Assembly (NCBI GenBank): GCA_944380515.1
Contig: CALWHT010000059.1
Location: 1-48,562, forward strand
DNA length: 48,562 bases
Reading direction: 5' to 3'
From: an uncultured Roseburia sp.
GTDB taxonomy: Bacteria; Bacillota; Clostridia; Lachnospirales; Lachnospiraceae
Shown: one piece after another, positions 41,823 through 48,562 of the stretch
How the letters are laid out: every line of letters begins with the position of its first letter
How positions within the stretch are numbered: position 1 is the stretch's first letter
The notes under the pieces: generated by a model
The model's input: the letters and a program-made list of their open reading frames with translations, nothing else
Database searches by the model: none
What the model was told of the DNA's origin: nothing
Made by a program: the position numbers and the translations under genes

Positions 41823-43362
41823 CGAGTGGATTGAACGGGCCAAACAGAGGGTGCTTGATAATGCAGAAACAACGGATCATTCCGTGAAGGAGATCATGGT
41901 TCTTTTTGATGAAGCAGCGTGGCAGCTGGAAACGGAACTGAATGCAATGTTCCAGAAATACGCCACAGAGAACGGTCTGACCAATGCGGAGGCTTCCAGG
42001 ATGCTGACCGGCAGCGAATACAGCCGGTGGCGGAAAGGGATTGATGAATACCTGAAGGAGGCGGAAGGGGATTCCAGGACGCTTCTGGAGCTGAACACAC
42101 TGGCAGCCAAGTCGCGGATTAGCAGGAAGGAGCAGATGCTTGCTACCGTTTACCAGACCATGATAACACTGTCGAGGGATACGGAAACGAAGCTGACGGA
42201 TCTGTTGGGCGATATGTTCAAGACCAATTATTACCGGGGCTGTTATGATGTACAGAGCATTCTTGGTGTTGGATTCAATGTTTCCAAGGTGGATGTGAAG
42301 ATGCTCCAAAGGATACTGAAGCATCCGTGGTCTGGTAAAAATTATTCGCAGGCCCTGTGGGAAAACACCGATAAACTCGCTGCTCTTGCCAAGAGGGAGC
42401 TGACGCTGGGATTTATGATGGGTTCCAGTGTCCAGAAGATGGCAAAGGAAATCAATGATGTCATGGGGAAGGGGCGTTATGCAGCAGAAAGGCTTGTCCG
42501 GACGGAGAGCAGCTACTTTTCCAATCAGGGCGAGCTGGCTTCATACCGGGAGATGGGCTTTTCAGAATATACCTTTCTTGGCGGGGGCTGCGATGACTGC
42601 ATGGCGCTGAACGGTCATGATTTTCCAGTGGATGAGGCGGAGCCGGGACTGAATCTGCCGCCGATCCATCCCAACTGTAAATGCACAACGGTACCAAAGA
42701 CCGGCATAGATTTATTCAAAGACCGGGAGGGTGTGAACCCACTGGAGGACAATCCGAAATTTGAGGAGTGGAAGAAAAAATATGTAAAGGACAAAGGGCT
42801 TTCAGCTACGGTTGGCGGTACCGATGGCGTCCCGAAACATGAGGAAAAGAAACTTCTTGAACAGATTGACTTTAATGATACCCGGCTGGTAAAATCAAGG
42901 ATAAGGAATTACACCGAGCAGATCGCTGGAGATAATACCAAAGAGAACGCAGTCTGCATTACAAGGAATGGTAGCGTATATCACTGCAGCGGTGTTTCCG
43001 GAGCGGTATATCCGGATTTTGATCTGGGAGATGAACTGGTCGGAGCGTATGTGACGCATAACCATCCTATATCAGAGACGCATTTTTCCTTTAGCGACAG
43101 GGACATAAGCCTGTTCATGGAATATAATCTTCCGGAGCTGGTTGGTGCGGATGAAAAGTATGTTTATACAATATCCCGTACAGCAGAGACGGAATATGCC
43201 GATCTTGCAACGCTGGTTCATGCATACAGAGGAGATTTATATTCCGAGTGCCTGCAGGCAATGTTCACGGGAGAAATAGATCCGGATACAGACGAGTATG
43301 ACTTTATAGTGAGGAGGCTTGCGGAAAAATATGGCTTCAAATATGAAAGATCGGAACGATAA
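41803..43362 (+). CDS. MuF-type head morphogenesis protein with C-terminal JAMM/JAB domain
   Basis: The 519-aa protein has a helical N-terminal half, then the MuF Cys/His signature 'GGCDDCMALNGHDFP' (about 261-275) with 'PPIHPNCKC' (about 286-294). A further domain of about 150 residues is fused at the end. It has 'HNHP' at 419-422, Ser at 429 and Asp at 432 (HNHPx6SxxD, RadC spacing), with Glu381 upstream: a complete JAMM metal site. It could be a capsid-linked metalloprotease or a MuF-polymorphic effector injected with DNA. The small gene at 43331 overlaps its end. Confidence 0.85.
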   Translation: MSQRERNEWIERAKQRVLDNAETTDHSVKEIMVLFDEAAWQLETELNAMFQKYATENGLTNAEASRMLTGSEYSRWRKGIDEYLKEAEGDSRTLLELNTLAAKSRISRKEQMLATVYQTMITLSRDTETKLTDLLGDMFKTNYYRGCYDVQSILGVGFNVSKVDVKMLQRILKHPWSGKNYSQALWENTDKLAALAKRELTLGFMMGSSVQKMAKEINDVMGKGRYAAERLVRTESSYFSNQGELASYREMGFSEYTFLGGGCDDCMALNGHDFPVDEAEPGLNLPPIHPNCKCTTVPKTGIDLFKDREGVNPLEDNPKFEEWKKKYVKDKGLSATVGGTDGVPKHEEKKLLEQIDFNDTRLVKSRIRNYTEQIAGDNTKENAVCITRNGSVYHCSGVSGAVYPDFDLGDELVGAYVTHNHPISETHFSFSDRDISLFMEYNLPELVGADEKYVYTISRTAETEYADLATLVHAYRGDLYSECLQAMFTGEIDPDTDEYDFIVRRLAEKYGFKYERSER

Positions 43363-43570
43363 AAAGGCATGGGCGAAATATGAAAAAGCCGCAAAGGAGC
43401 TGATGGCGGAGGCCATGAAGAAAAGAAAGGCAATTGAAAAGAAATATGCAAAAACCGGGCAGCCCCAATATGGCATGGACGGAAGTCCTGGGGAGAAGGA
43501 GCTTGGAGAGGTTACCAAGTGGTACGGAGAAGAAATTAAAAAATTGCGTGAGCAGTATGGTATTAAATAG
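43331..43570 (+). CDS. Small charged protein after MuF-JAMM
   Basis: The 79-aa protein is highly charged and helical, with many Lys/Glu ('KYEKAAKELMAEAMKKRKAI' near 14-33), and no known family. It overlaps the MuF end by 32 bp in another frame. GGAGG lies 13 bases before 43331; ATG 43343 is an alternative. By analogy with MuF polymorphic toxins it might be a partner or immunity protein, but nothing in the sequence shows that. Confidence 0.55.
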   Translation: MASNMKDRNDKKAWAKYEKAAKELMAEAMKKRKAIEKKYAKTGQPQYGMDGSPGEKELGEVTKWYGEEIKKLREQYGIK

Positions 43571-43650
43571 GACACCCGGCAGGGTGTCTATTTAATTGCA
43601 AAAATATGGACATGGGCACCGTTTAAAAGAATTTTAAAAGGTGCTTTTGT
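43571..43650 (+). terminator. Two hairpins between head genes
   Basis: GACACCC/GGGTGTC (about 43571-43588) is followed by a T/A-rich run. GCACC...GGTGC (about 43616-43643) holds an inner TTTAAAA/TTTTAAA stem and ends in TTTTGTT. Both look like terminators inside the late operon, again needing read-through. Confidence 0.6.
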
Positions 43651-43682
43651 TATACAAAAATTTAGACCAGGAGGTAGAAGAA

Positions 43683-44324
43683 ATGGATGGAACAACCACT
43701 ATGCAGGGTGCTGAGCAGGAAGTTCAGAACACTGCAACAGAAACACAGGGACAGCAGACAGCGGAAAGCACGCCGGAGAAAGTAAGTGCCCTCCAGAAGT
43801 TTATCAACGGACTTTTCGGCGGAGGCAAGGAGGCTGACGGTGCTGAATCTGAAAAGAAGGAAAGCGAAGCTGCAGCGGAAGGAGCTGCGGAAGAGAAGTC
43901 CTTCACTCAGGCAGATGTAGATGCTGCCATCGAAGCTGCAAAACAGCAGTGGTTAGAGGAAGCTGCAGAGGCAGAGCGTGTGGGGAAACTCACTCCGGAA
44001 GAAAAGGCAAAAGAGGAGCAGGAGAAAAAAGATTCCGAGATTGCCAGCTTAAGAAGCCAGCTCCTGCAGAAAGAGTTAAGAGAGAATGCAACCAAGGCAC
44101 TGGAAGCAGATGGTTTCCCGGTTGGTCTTGCGGATGTGCTAGACTATTCCAACAGGGAACGCATGGAAGCGACACTGGACAGCACCACAAAGGTATTCAA
44201 GGACAGTCTGGCAGCGGCGATCCAGTCCCGGCTGAAGGGCAGGACACCAGAAGGGCTCGGCGGAGCAGCATCTGCAGAAAATCTGCTGAGAGACCAGATT
44301 GCAAAAAATATCAGAGGATTATAA
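43683..44324 (+). CDS. Capsid scaffolding protein
   Basis: The 213-aa protein is rich in Glu, Ala and Gln, with a low-complexity first half and long coiled coils ('EEQEKKDSEIASLRSQLLQK' near 115-134). This is typical of phage scaffold (DUF4355-like) proteins placed before the capsid gene. Start 43683 follows AGGAGG; the upstream 43641 frame is inside the hairpin. It guides head assembly and is then removed. Confidence 0.8.
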   Translation: MDGTTTMQGAEQEVQNTATETQGQQTAESTPEKVSALQKFINGLFGGGKEADGAESEKKESEAAAEGAAEEKSFTQADVDAAIEAAKQQWLEEAAEAERVGKLTPEEKAKEEQEKKDSEIASLRSQLLQKELRENATKALEADGFPVGLADVLDYSNRERMEATLDSTTKVFKDSLAAAIQSRLKGRTPEGLGGAASAENLLRDQIAKNIRGL

Positions 44325-44339
44325 GGGAGGAAAAGGTAA

Positions 44340-45266
44340 ATGAATACCATTGAAACAGCAACAATTATTCAGAGCGAGTTAGACAAGGCTGCAGTGGAGC
44401 AGGCTACTTCCGGCTGGATGGAAGTAAATGAAAAGCTGGTTAAGTACACCGGCGGTGCAGAGGTCAAAATTCCGAGCCTCGATATGGACGGAATGGCTGA
44501 CTATGACCGCACCAATGGATTCGTGCAGGGCAGCGTGAATTTCCAGTATGAAACCAGGAAGATGACTCAGGACAGAGGACGTTCTTTCAGCTTTGATGAG
44601 AACGATGTGGATGAGACCAACTTTGTATTGACTGCATCCACTGTTATGGGCGAATTCCAGAGAACCAAGGTTGTTCCTGAGATTGATGCATATCGTTACA
44701 GTACCATTGCTGCAGCGTGTATTGAGAAGGGCAAGGCATCCGGAGGTTATACCGCTGATGAAGCAACCATTCTCCAGAAGCTTTACTATGATATTGCAGC
44801 TGTTCAGGCGATTGTGGGACAGAACACACCGCTGGTTATTACCATTGATTCCATGGTAGCAGCAATCTTAAGCATGTCTGAAAAGCTCTCAAAGAGGCTG
44901 GATATAACCGATTTCAAGCAGGGAGATGTAACTCTTAAGGTTCGCAGCCTGGATGGTATCCATCCTTTAATCCCGGTAAGTTCCGACAGAATGAAGACCG
45001 AGTACCTTTTCAAGGATGGCGTGACTTCCGGTCAGGAAGCCGGCGGTTTTGCTCCTACTGAAAACAGCAAGAGCATTAACTGGATCATTACTCCGAGAAA
45101 GGCACCTATTGCAGTGTCCAAGACGGATAAGATGAGAATTTTTGATCCGGAAACCAACCAGAAGGCAAGAGCGTGGGCGATGGATTACCGTAAATTCCAC
45201 GATATCTGGATTACCAATCGGAAGGTGGAGCAGTGCTTTGTTAATGTGAAAGAAGCATTGGCATAG
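44340..45266 (+). CDS. Major capsid protein
   Basis: The 308-aa protein fits a short HK97-fold coat: N-terminal arm, 'YTGGAEVKIPSLDMDGMADY' (about 36-55), 'FQYETRKMTQDRGRSFSFDE' (about 67-86) and 'VPVSSDRM'-like P-domain strands, ending 'FHDIWITNRKVEQCFV'. It follows the scaffold by 16 bp with GGGAGG before the start and precedes connector genes, as expected. Confidence 0.85.
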   Translation: MNTIETATIIQSELDKAAVEQATSGWMEVNEKLVKYTGGAEVKIPSLDMDGMADYDRTNGFVQGSVNFQYETRKMTQDRGRSFSFDENDVDETNFVLTASTVMGEFQRTKVVPEIDAYRYSTIAAACIEKGKASGGYTADEATILQKLYYDIAAVQAIVGQNTPLVITIDSMVAAILSMSEKLSKRLDITDFKQGDVTLKVRSLDGIHPLIPVSSDRMKTEYLFKDGVTSGQEAGGFAPTENSKSINWIITPRKAPIAVSKTDKMRIFDPETNQKARAWAMDYRKFHDIWITNRKVEQCFVNVKEALA

Positions 45267-45281
45267 GGGAAGGAGTAAACC

Positions 45282-45662
45282 ATGAGTGAGATCGTATTAA
45301 AGAGAGCGAATGTAGTGAAGCGTGTTGATTCCGAGGATAAAGCCAGGGCTCTGGAAGCACAGGGCTTTGTAAGAACAGATGGAACAGTTACGAAAAAATC
45401 AGAAAGCAATGCTGCATCTGAAGCTGTGATCAATGAACTGAAAGGGCAGCTTTTAAATGCAGGAAAAGTCATTGAAGCATCGGATACCAGAAGGGGAGAA
45501 TTGGAAAAGGAGCTGGCTTCGATGAAAGAAAAGCTGGAAGAGGCTTCTAAATACGCAGAAGAAGCTGATAAAAAGATCGCTACTCTGGAAGCCGAACTTT
45601 CTGGCACGAAGGAGCAGTTGGAGGCTGCGGTAAAGAAAAATAAGGCTGCAGAGAAAAAATAA
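45282..45662 (+). CDS. Coiled-coil head protein, unknown
   Basis: The 126-aa protein has a small N-terminal domain ('VVKRVDSEDKARALEAQGFV', about 10-29) followed by a continuous coiled coil ending in Lys-rich sequence. It lies between capsid and connector, where phages often carry a head-decoration or Rho-like N-domain protein. Its function is not known. Confidence 0.62.
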   Translation: MSEIVLKRANVVKRVDSEDKARALEAQGFVRTDGTVTKKSESNAASEAVINELKGQLLNAGKVIEASDTRRGELEKELASMKEKLEEASKYAEEADKKIATLEAELSGTKEQLEAAVKKNKAAEKK

Positions 45663-45674
45663 GGAGGAGCTGCA

Positions 45675-46052
45675 ATGACGAAGGAGCAGGAGGATTGGCT
45701 GGTAGCGGAAGTGATGGACAGCATGAAGATGTCAGAAACGGAAGAACGGTCAGCCCGAAGGTATGTCAAAAGAGCAGTGGATAAAATCCTGATTTATTGC
45801 AACCGTGAAGATCTGCCGGAGCAGCTGCTTGGCACTGCAACACAGATCGCTGAAGATATGCTGAAGGCTGATCTGGTAAAGACCGGCGAGAAGGAAGTGG
45901 CGAGTATCAATCGTGGTGATACCGCCATTTCTTATCGTGACGGAAGTGGTAATCAGAAAGCCACTGTTGATTTTATGAAGGACTATGAAAAATCCCTTAA
46001 CCGTTTTAAGAAAATAAACCTGCCGAAGGATTTGGCAAATGACAGAAGCTGA
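45675..46052 (+). CDS. Head-tail connector protein
   Basis: The 125-aa protein is largely helical ('EDWLVAEVMDSMKMSETE', 'YVKRAVDKILIYCNR'), matching the gp6-like/gp15-type DNA-packaging connector placed after the capsid. It has AGGAGG before the start and overlaps the next gene by 14 bp. Confidence 0.75.
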   Translation: MTKEQEDWLVAEVMDSMKMSETEERSARRYVKRAVDKILIYCNREDLPEQLLGTATQIAEDMLKADLVKTGEKEVASINRGDTAISYRDGSGNQKATVDFMKDYEKSLNRFKKINLPKDLANDRS

Positions 46053-46401
46053 TATCCTCGCAACAACATACGAAGATACCGTGACCGTTTACAGGGCTTT
46101 CAAAGATACCCTTCCGGGTGGCGAGAGCGTCTTCAAAAGCGGTCTGGAGGGAAAGGTTGTGTATGAGGATGTGGAGTGTGCATTGTCTACACATACCGGT
46201 GGGAAACTGCAACAGTCGAAATCTATTGCGAAGACGGACACCACATTTTGTCTGTTTACCCGTCCGGAAATTGATATCCAGGCCAATGATTTCCTTGTGA
46301 TCCTGCACTTGGGAAAGAAGATTGAAGCGGTTGCGGGCTTTCCGGAATGCATGAAGTCCCATAACAATATCCCGGTCAAGCTGGATAAAGAAATTGTCTG
46401 A
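46039..46401 (+). CDS. Head closure/stopper-like protein
   Basis: The 120-aa protein is beta-rich ('DTVTVYRAFKDTLPGGESVF', about 13-32; 'CLFTRPEIDIQANDFLVI', about 70-87). That fits the SPP1 gp16-type stopper or head closure family by position between connector and tail completion genes. The identification is mainly by order. Confidence 0.7.
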   Translation: MTEADILATTYEDTVTVYRAFKDTLPGGESVFKSGLEGKVVYEDVECALSTHTGGKLQQSKSIAKTDTTFCLFTRPEIDIQANDFLVILHLGKKIEAVAGFPECMKSHNNIPVKLDKEIV

Positions 46402-46795
46402 TACCGAGTATAAGTTTGATGGGCTGGAAGAATGGGAGAAACGACTCTCACAGGCCATAGAAAGCCAGTACCCGGCTGAATTTAGGGAAATGGTTCTCAA
46501 ACTGGCTGGAAAGCTGTTGAAAAATGTCAAAGATAACACTCCAGTCAAAACAGGACACCTCAGACGTGAGTGGCACGTTGGCAGCATAAAGCAGAGAGGC
46601 AGCGAATACTACATCGAGGTCTATAACAACGTGGAGTATGTCGAGCCGGTGGAATATGGACACCGGACAAGAGGTGGAAAGGGCTTTGTAAAAGGAGCCC
46701 ACATGATGGAGCTTTCCCTTCAGGAAGTGCAGAAACACCTTCCCGGTTATCTCCGGGAGTGGATGAATGACTTCCTGAATACCCATGAACTTTAG
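46394..46795 (+). CDS. HK97 gp10-like tail-completion protein
   Basis: The 133-aa protein has the gp10-like pattern 'KDNTPVKTGHLRREW' (about 47-61), then 'VYNNVEYVEPVEYGHRTRG' (about 75-93). It starts with TTG and overlaps the previous gene by 8 bp. It probably joins tail and head. Confidence 0.82.
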   Translation: MSDTEYKFDGLEEWEKRLSQAIESQYPAEFREMVLKLAGKLLKNVKDNTPVKTGHLRREWHVGSIKQRGSEYYIEVYNNVEYVEPVEYGHRTRGGKGFVKGAHMMELSLQEVQKHLPGYLREWMNDFLNTHEL

Positions 46796-46805
46796 GAGGT
46801 GGACT

Positions 46806-47261
46806 ATGGAACATCCGATTATCCAGATAAAAAATGCAATCACAGCATTGCTGAAAGGGATTGATCCGGATACCGATGTCTTTTACGAGGAAATAAAAGG
46901 CACGGAAGAAAAGCATGGGCTTGATGAGCCGGAAACCTATTACTTCGTAGATATTATCCCGAATGGAAACAAAACGGTTGACAGATTCTTTACGGATGTG
47001 GGGATTTTGGTGGATATTGCATACCACGAAAAAAGCGAGAGCAATACCGCCTATTTGATAAAAGGGGCAGAACTTGATGCGGTTATGCGTCCGGTGTTCA
47101 GTTTTGGAGACCGGCATATAACCATCAATGATGCCAGTATGAAAGTATCAGATCATGTGCTGCATTACAGTTTCGCCATTAACTTCCGTCAGGCACGGGA
47201 GCAGACGAATGAGTTTGAACCGATGGGCGAGCTGGACGTGGCTATTAAAAAAGGAGTGTGA
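46806..47261 (+). CDS. Tail terminator-like protein (DUF6838-like)
   Basis: The 151-aa protein begins 'EHPIIQIKNAITALLKGI' and has alternating strands such as 'VDIAYHEKSESNTAYLIK' (about 73-90). This is the layout of tail terminator proteins upstream of sheath genes. Start 46806 follows AGGAGGTGG; the 46785 frame is rejected. Confidence 0.75.
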   Translation: MEHPIIQIKNAITALLKGIDPDTDVFYEEIKGTEEKHGLDEPETYYFVDIIPNGNKTVDRFFTDVGILVDIAYHEKSESNTAYLIKGAELDAVMRPVFSFGDRHITINDASMKVSDHVLHYSFAINFRQAREQTNEFEPMGELDVAIKKGV

Positions 47262-47266
47262 TTGAA

Positions 47267-48337
47267 ATGGGTTTAGGATTACCAACCTTTAGCATGATTT
47301 TCAGTGGGAAGGCAGCGTCCGCAATTGAAAGAAGTGCGAGAGGTATCGTTGCAATTGTTCTCACGGACGGTACCGAAGGAGGGAAAGAACTGAATATCTA
47401 CAAGAAGGTGGATGAGGTTGATTTTGAGAATTGGGAAGAGAAGAACTACAATTATCTGAAACTGGTGTTCGCCGGAGCTCCGTCCACTGTTATTGCGATC
47501 CGCAGAGCAGAAAATACAGAGGATTATTCTGCGGTGCTTAGGAAACTCAAAGACCTGAAATGGAATTACCTTACCATTCCCGGACTTGATATTGCGGATA
47601 CCACAATAATCTCAGCGTGGATTAAGCAGTATCGTGATGATGAAAAAAAGACTTTCAAGGCTGTTCTGGCGCATTGCGCAGGTGACCATGAAGGCATTAT
47701 CAATTTCACAACGGAGAATATTTCCACAACGATCACAGGAAAGCAGCATACGGCGGCGGAATACTGCGCGAGGATTGCCGGAGTGCTTGCAGGTTTGTCC
47801 CTTGCAAGAAGCAGTACCTATTATGTTTTGAATGATATCTCGGAGGCAGAAACGCCGGAAGACCCGGATGAGCGTATTGATGCCGGTGAACTCATTATTG
47901 TGTTTGACGGTAAAAAATACAAAATTGGACGGGGCGTAAACAGTCTTGTGACTTTTACAACGGAAAAGACGGAAGATGTACGTTTTATCAAGATTGTAGA
48001 AGGAATGGACTTATATACGGATGACATCAGGGAAACCTATGCGGAAAACTATGTAGGCAAGGTTCTCAATGACTACGATGGCAAGCAGATGTTTGTGGCT
48101 GCTGTTGGAGCCTATCAAAAGGGGCTGCTCGGCAATGTGCTGGATAAATCCTTTGATAATGTGGCGGCGATTAATATTGATGCACAGCGTGCTTACCTGG
48201 AAAGCAAAAAAATAGATACTTCTGAAATGGATGATATCGCAGTTGCCAAAGCCAACACGGGAACAAAGGTGTTCATCACCAGCAATGTAAAGTTTGTGAA
48301 TACAATGGAAGACCTAAAAATGGATGTCAATATGTAG
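47267..48337 (+). CDS. Contractile tail sheath protein
   Basis: The 356-aa protein starts 'GLPTFSMIFSGKAASAIERS' and contains 'ARGIVAIVLTD', 'YLTIPGLDIADTTIISAWI' and a C-terminal 'VFITSNVKFVNTMEDLKMDV'. These are typical sheath features, so the phage is a myovirus with a contractile tail. Start 47267 is chosen over 47258 because AAGGAG is 8 bases upstream. Confidence 0.9.
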   Translation: MGLGLPTFSMIFSGKAASAIERSARGIVAIVLTDGTEGGKELNIYKKVDEVDFENWEEKNYNYLKLVFAGAPSTVIAIRRAENTEDYSAVLRKLKDLKWNYLTIPGLDIADTTIISAWIKQYRDDEKKTFKAVLAHCAGDHEGIINFTTENISTTITGKQHTAAEYCARIAGVLAGLSLARSSTYYVLNDISEAETPEDPDERIDAGELIIVFDGKKYKIGRGVNSLVTFTTEKTEDVRFIKIVEGMDLYTDDIRETYAENYVGKVLNDYDGKQMFVAAVGAYQKGLLGNVLDKSFDNVAAINIDAQRAYLESKKIDTSEMDDIAVAKANTGTKVFITSNVKFVNTMEDLKMDVNM

Positions 48338-48350
48338 GAGGAAATCAGAT

Positions 48351-48479
48351 ATGTCGGGAAATATCAGAGGCAATAAAACACTTTCCGGAACTTGGGGTGA
48401 GCTTTGGATCAATGGTGAAAAAGTATTTGAATTTTCCAAAAGTACAGTTTACAAGGGACTACACAGGGTAACGGTCTGA
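48351..48479 (+). pseudogene. Truncated tail tube protein
   Basis: It begins like a Gram-positive contractile-phage tube protein ('SGNIRGNKTLSGTWGELWI', then 'NGEKVFEFSK') with AGGAGG before the start. After residue 30 the sequence changes to 'STVYKGLHRV' and stops at residue 42, while tube proteins are about 140 residues long. No in-frame or shifted continuation is seen. The gene is interrupted by an insertion or deletion junction near 48440. Confidence 0.75.
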
Positions 48480-48506
48480 CGGGAGGATTACCGCCCGTCA
48501 GATTTT
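48475..48506. terminator. Terminator-like hairpin after the truncated tube gene
   Basis: A 9-bp perfect stem TCTGACGGG/CCCGTCAGA (48475-48483, 48494-48502) is followed by TTTT. It overlaps the stop codons of the truncated gene and of the minus-strand partial frame. Confidence 0.75.
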
Positions 48507-48562
48507 CCATGTAATGTTCAAGCTGTCGCTTGTGGCGGCAACGGTGGTAATCATCAAATCCA
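48498..48562 (-). CDS. Partial minus-strand frame at window edge
   Basis: Reading the minus strand inward from the window edge gives 'DLMITTVAATSDSLNITWKI' and a stop at 48498-48500. It looks like the beta-rich C-terminus of a longer protein lying outside the window. It is not recognised. If real, it is convergent to the phage late genes and marks foreign sequence after the junction. Confidence 0.35.
   Translation of the reverse strand, partial: DLMITTVAATSDSLNITWKI

Noticed and set aside
48430-48562. Window end read as the phage right end
   Set aside because: The tail is incomplete and no copies of AATGCCAACC or a CA-3' end with matching repeats were found there.

Overview
The window looks like a chromosome segment of a gut-type anaerobic Firmicute, probably Lachnospiraceae. 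This rests on mid-GC content, strong AGGAGG-type ribosome binding sites, a CIRCE-controlled groESL operon, an iron-only hydrogenase, CadA/ArsR-type metal genes and Feo-type iron uptake. No rRNA, tRNA or CRISPR array was seen.

Host part (1-27842). 154-3589 is an iron-uptake operon: feoA, feoB, the FeoB-associated Cys-rich small membrane protein, a Fur-family regulator and a small heavy-metal-associated (HMA) protein, closed by a strong terminator. 3750-8886 holds a short-chain dehydrogenase, a MarR C-terminal remnant, lon, a convergent MerR regulator with a 19-bp-spacer promoter, a cytidylate-kinase-like gene and the C-terminal end of a cyclopropane fatty acid synthase. 9001-11958 is a TetR-controlled redox operon (flavodoxin, tetR, aldo/keto reductase, carboxymuconolactone decarboxylase family). 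12054-16150 is a MarR-controlled heterodimeric ABC exporter. 16370-21770 holds metal-homeostasis genes: ArsR, HMA chaperone, CadA-like P1B ATPase, then an iron-box-like dyad followed by a 26-aa membrane peptide, a GxxxG small protein and an unusual P1B ATPase without CPC. That last set resembles a ferrosome (Fez) cluster. 21900-27644 holds a group-B-like [FeFe] hydrogenase, a HAD phosphatase, an alpha/beta hydrolase and groES-groEL.

Phage part (about 27844-48479). This is a Mu-like transposable prophage, entered from its left end. Repeated AATGCCAACC-type sites, probably transposase sites, are followed by a divergent repressor/Cro-type switch with three similar operators, then an early operon: antirepressor, MuA-like transposase, MuB-like ATPase, small genes, AbrB-like protein, a gene in the position of Gam, GemA and Mor. 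A middle operon follows (DUF2730, unknown, Mu gp27-like small terminase, NusG/LoaP paralogue). The late operon contains TerL, SPP1-type portal, MuF head protein with a C-terminal JAMM domain, scaffold, capsid, connectors, tail sheath and a tail tube cut off after about 30 codons.

Most notable. (1) The early operon is punctuated by four probable self-cleaving ribozymes: two type-II hammerheads (29314-29376, 30916-30978) and two twisters (34124-34182, 34673-34735). They would cut the early mRNA into functional blocks, including directly upstream of the transposase. (2) The phage carries a LoaP/NusG-type factor directly upstream of an RNA hairpin and an intrinsic terminator that precede the late genes. 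This suggests a repressor to Mor to LoaP cascade in which late genes are switched on by processive antitermination. (3) A small early protein copies the C-terminal motif of the phage's own transposase. (4) The MuF head protein carries a complete JAMM-type metal site. All functional statements come from reading the sequence and family knowledge; no searches were run.
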